Source: JAKBCQ01 sp021807585
Lineage (GTDB): Bacteria > Planctomycetota > Planctomycetia > Isosphaerales > Isosphaeraceae
Direction: 5' to 3'
Assembly (NCBI GenBank): GCA_027325115.1
Contig: DAHWFG010000126.1
Span: 1 to 6,331 of the forward strand
Length of the DNA stretch: 6,331 nucleotides
Shown here: positions 6,184 through 6,331 of the stretch, piece by piece
How positions within the stretch are numbered: position 1 is the stretch's first letter
Layout: every line of letters starts with the position of its first letter
Notes under the pieces: model-generated
Database searches by the model: none
Told to the model about the DNA's origin: nothing
What the model saw: the letters and a program-made list of their open reading frames with translations, nothing else
Made by a program: the position numbers and the translations under genes

Positions 6184-6331
6184 TCTTGAGACTTCGGCGC
6201 GTCGATCTCGGTCGCGGGTGAAGCCGCGGCGGTCGGCATCGGCGCCGCAGCGGTCGACGTCGCGGGGCGTTTGCCGACGATCAGCCGAAAGATCCGCGCC
6301 GGGATTCCGAGCACGTTCTTGCCGAACATCA
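6180..6331 (-). CDS. C-terminal part (or whole) of an unidentified gene cut by the window edge
   Basis: A minus-strand frame enters at the right edge and ends in TGA at 6180-6182. The visible part starts with a hydrophobic/basic stretch (MFGKNVLGIPARIFRLIVGK) that could be an amphipathic helix or the end of a membrane segment. It continues as an Ala/Pro/Thr-rich, probably disordered tail ending in KSQE. An ATG at 6329-6327 could be the start of a 49-residue protein, but the frame is open to the window edge and the region where a ribosome binding site would lie is missing, so the protein may be much longer. It lies on the same strand just upstream of the AlkP pair and could be the operon's preceding gene. 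I cannot assign a function. Confidence 0.5.
   Translation of the reverse strand, partial: MFGKNVLGIPARIFRLIVGKRPATSTAAAPMPTAAASPATEIDAPKSQE

Noticed and set aside
1..6331. Cyanobacterial HIP1 octamer signature (GCGATCGC)
   Set aside because: Only a few exact copies were seen (for example near 2650 and 4457). The excess is of GATC in general, not of the octamer.
1..6331. CRISPR array, transposase, tRNA or other mobile element signature
   Set aside because: No regularly spaced repeats, no transposase-like frame and no tRNA cloverleaf were recognised on either strand.

Overview
The window is a stretch of GC-rich bacterial DNA, most of it coding on the minus strand and read right to left. Its core is three consecutive genes for enzymes of the alkaline phosphatase (AlkP) superfamily. 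In transcription order they are a long soluble phosphodiesterase/phosphohydrolase (4088-5962), a shorter paralogue of it (2625-4091), and a membrane-anchored sulfatase-fold hydrolase/transferase (246-2417). The first two overlap by 4 nt (ATGA) and must be cotranscribed. The third follows after about 200 bp and may have its own weak promoter.

The two soluble proteins are clear relatives. They share blocks such as VDW(S/T)RT, N(V/I)xGRE, APDL(I/V)V and LxDxAPT. Both carry all seven expected metal-site residues, and neither has a signal peptide, so they are probably cytoplasmic. The third protein has five predicted membrane helices with a good positive-inside pattern. This puts its catalytic domain outside the cytoplasmic membrane, the same layout as LtaS/EptA-type phosphotransferases. 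Its active site has Thr where sulfatases have the Cys or Ser that is converted to formylglycine. The cassette therefore looks like phospho-group chemistry on both sides of the membrane, perhaps in making or modifying a surface glycan or lipid. The substrate cannot be read from the sequence.

At the right edge (6180-6331) is the C-terminal end of another minus-strand gene with an Ala/Pro/Thr-rich tail. Between it and the first AlkP gene is a doubtful 79-codon frame whose start and end both form 4-nt overlaps with its neighbours. The left 245 bases are AT-rich and hold no convincing gene. They contain a 15-bp inverted repeat, promoter-like hexamers on both strands and one micro-ORF with a Shine-Dalgarno sequence.

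The organism cannot be named with confidence. Families of this kind are abundant in Planctomycetota, Myxococcota and related deep-branching, often metagenomic, Gram-negative lineages. The DNA has a striking excess of GATC (about 118 by hand count, roughly five times expectation), in coding and non-coding parts alike, which is a strong genome signature. I saw no tRNA, rRNA, CRISPR array, transposase or insertion sequence.
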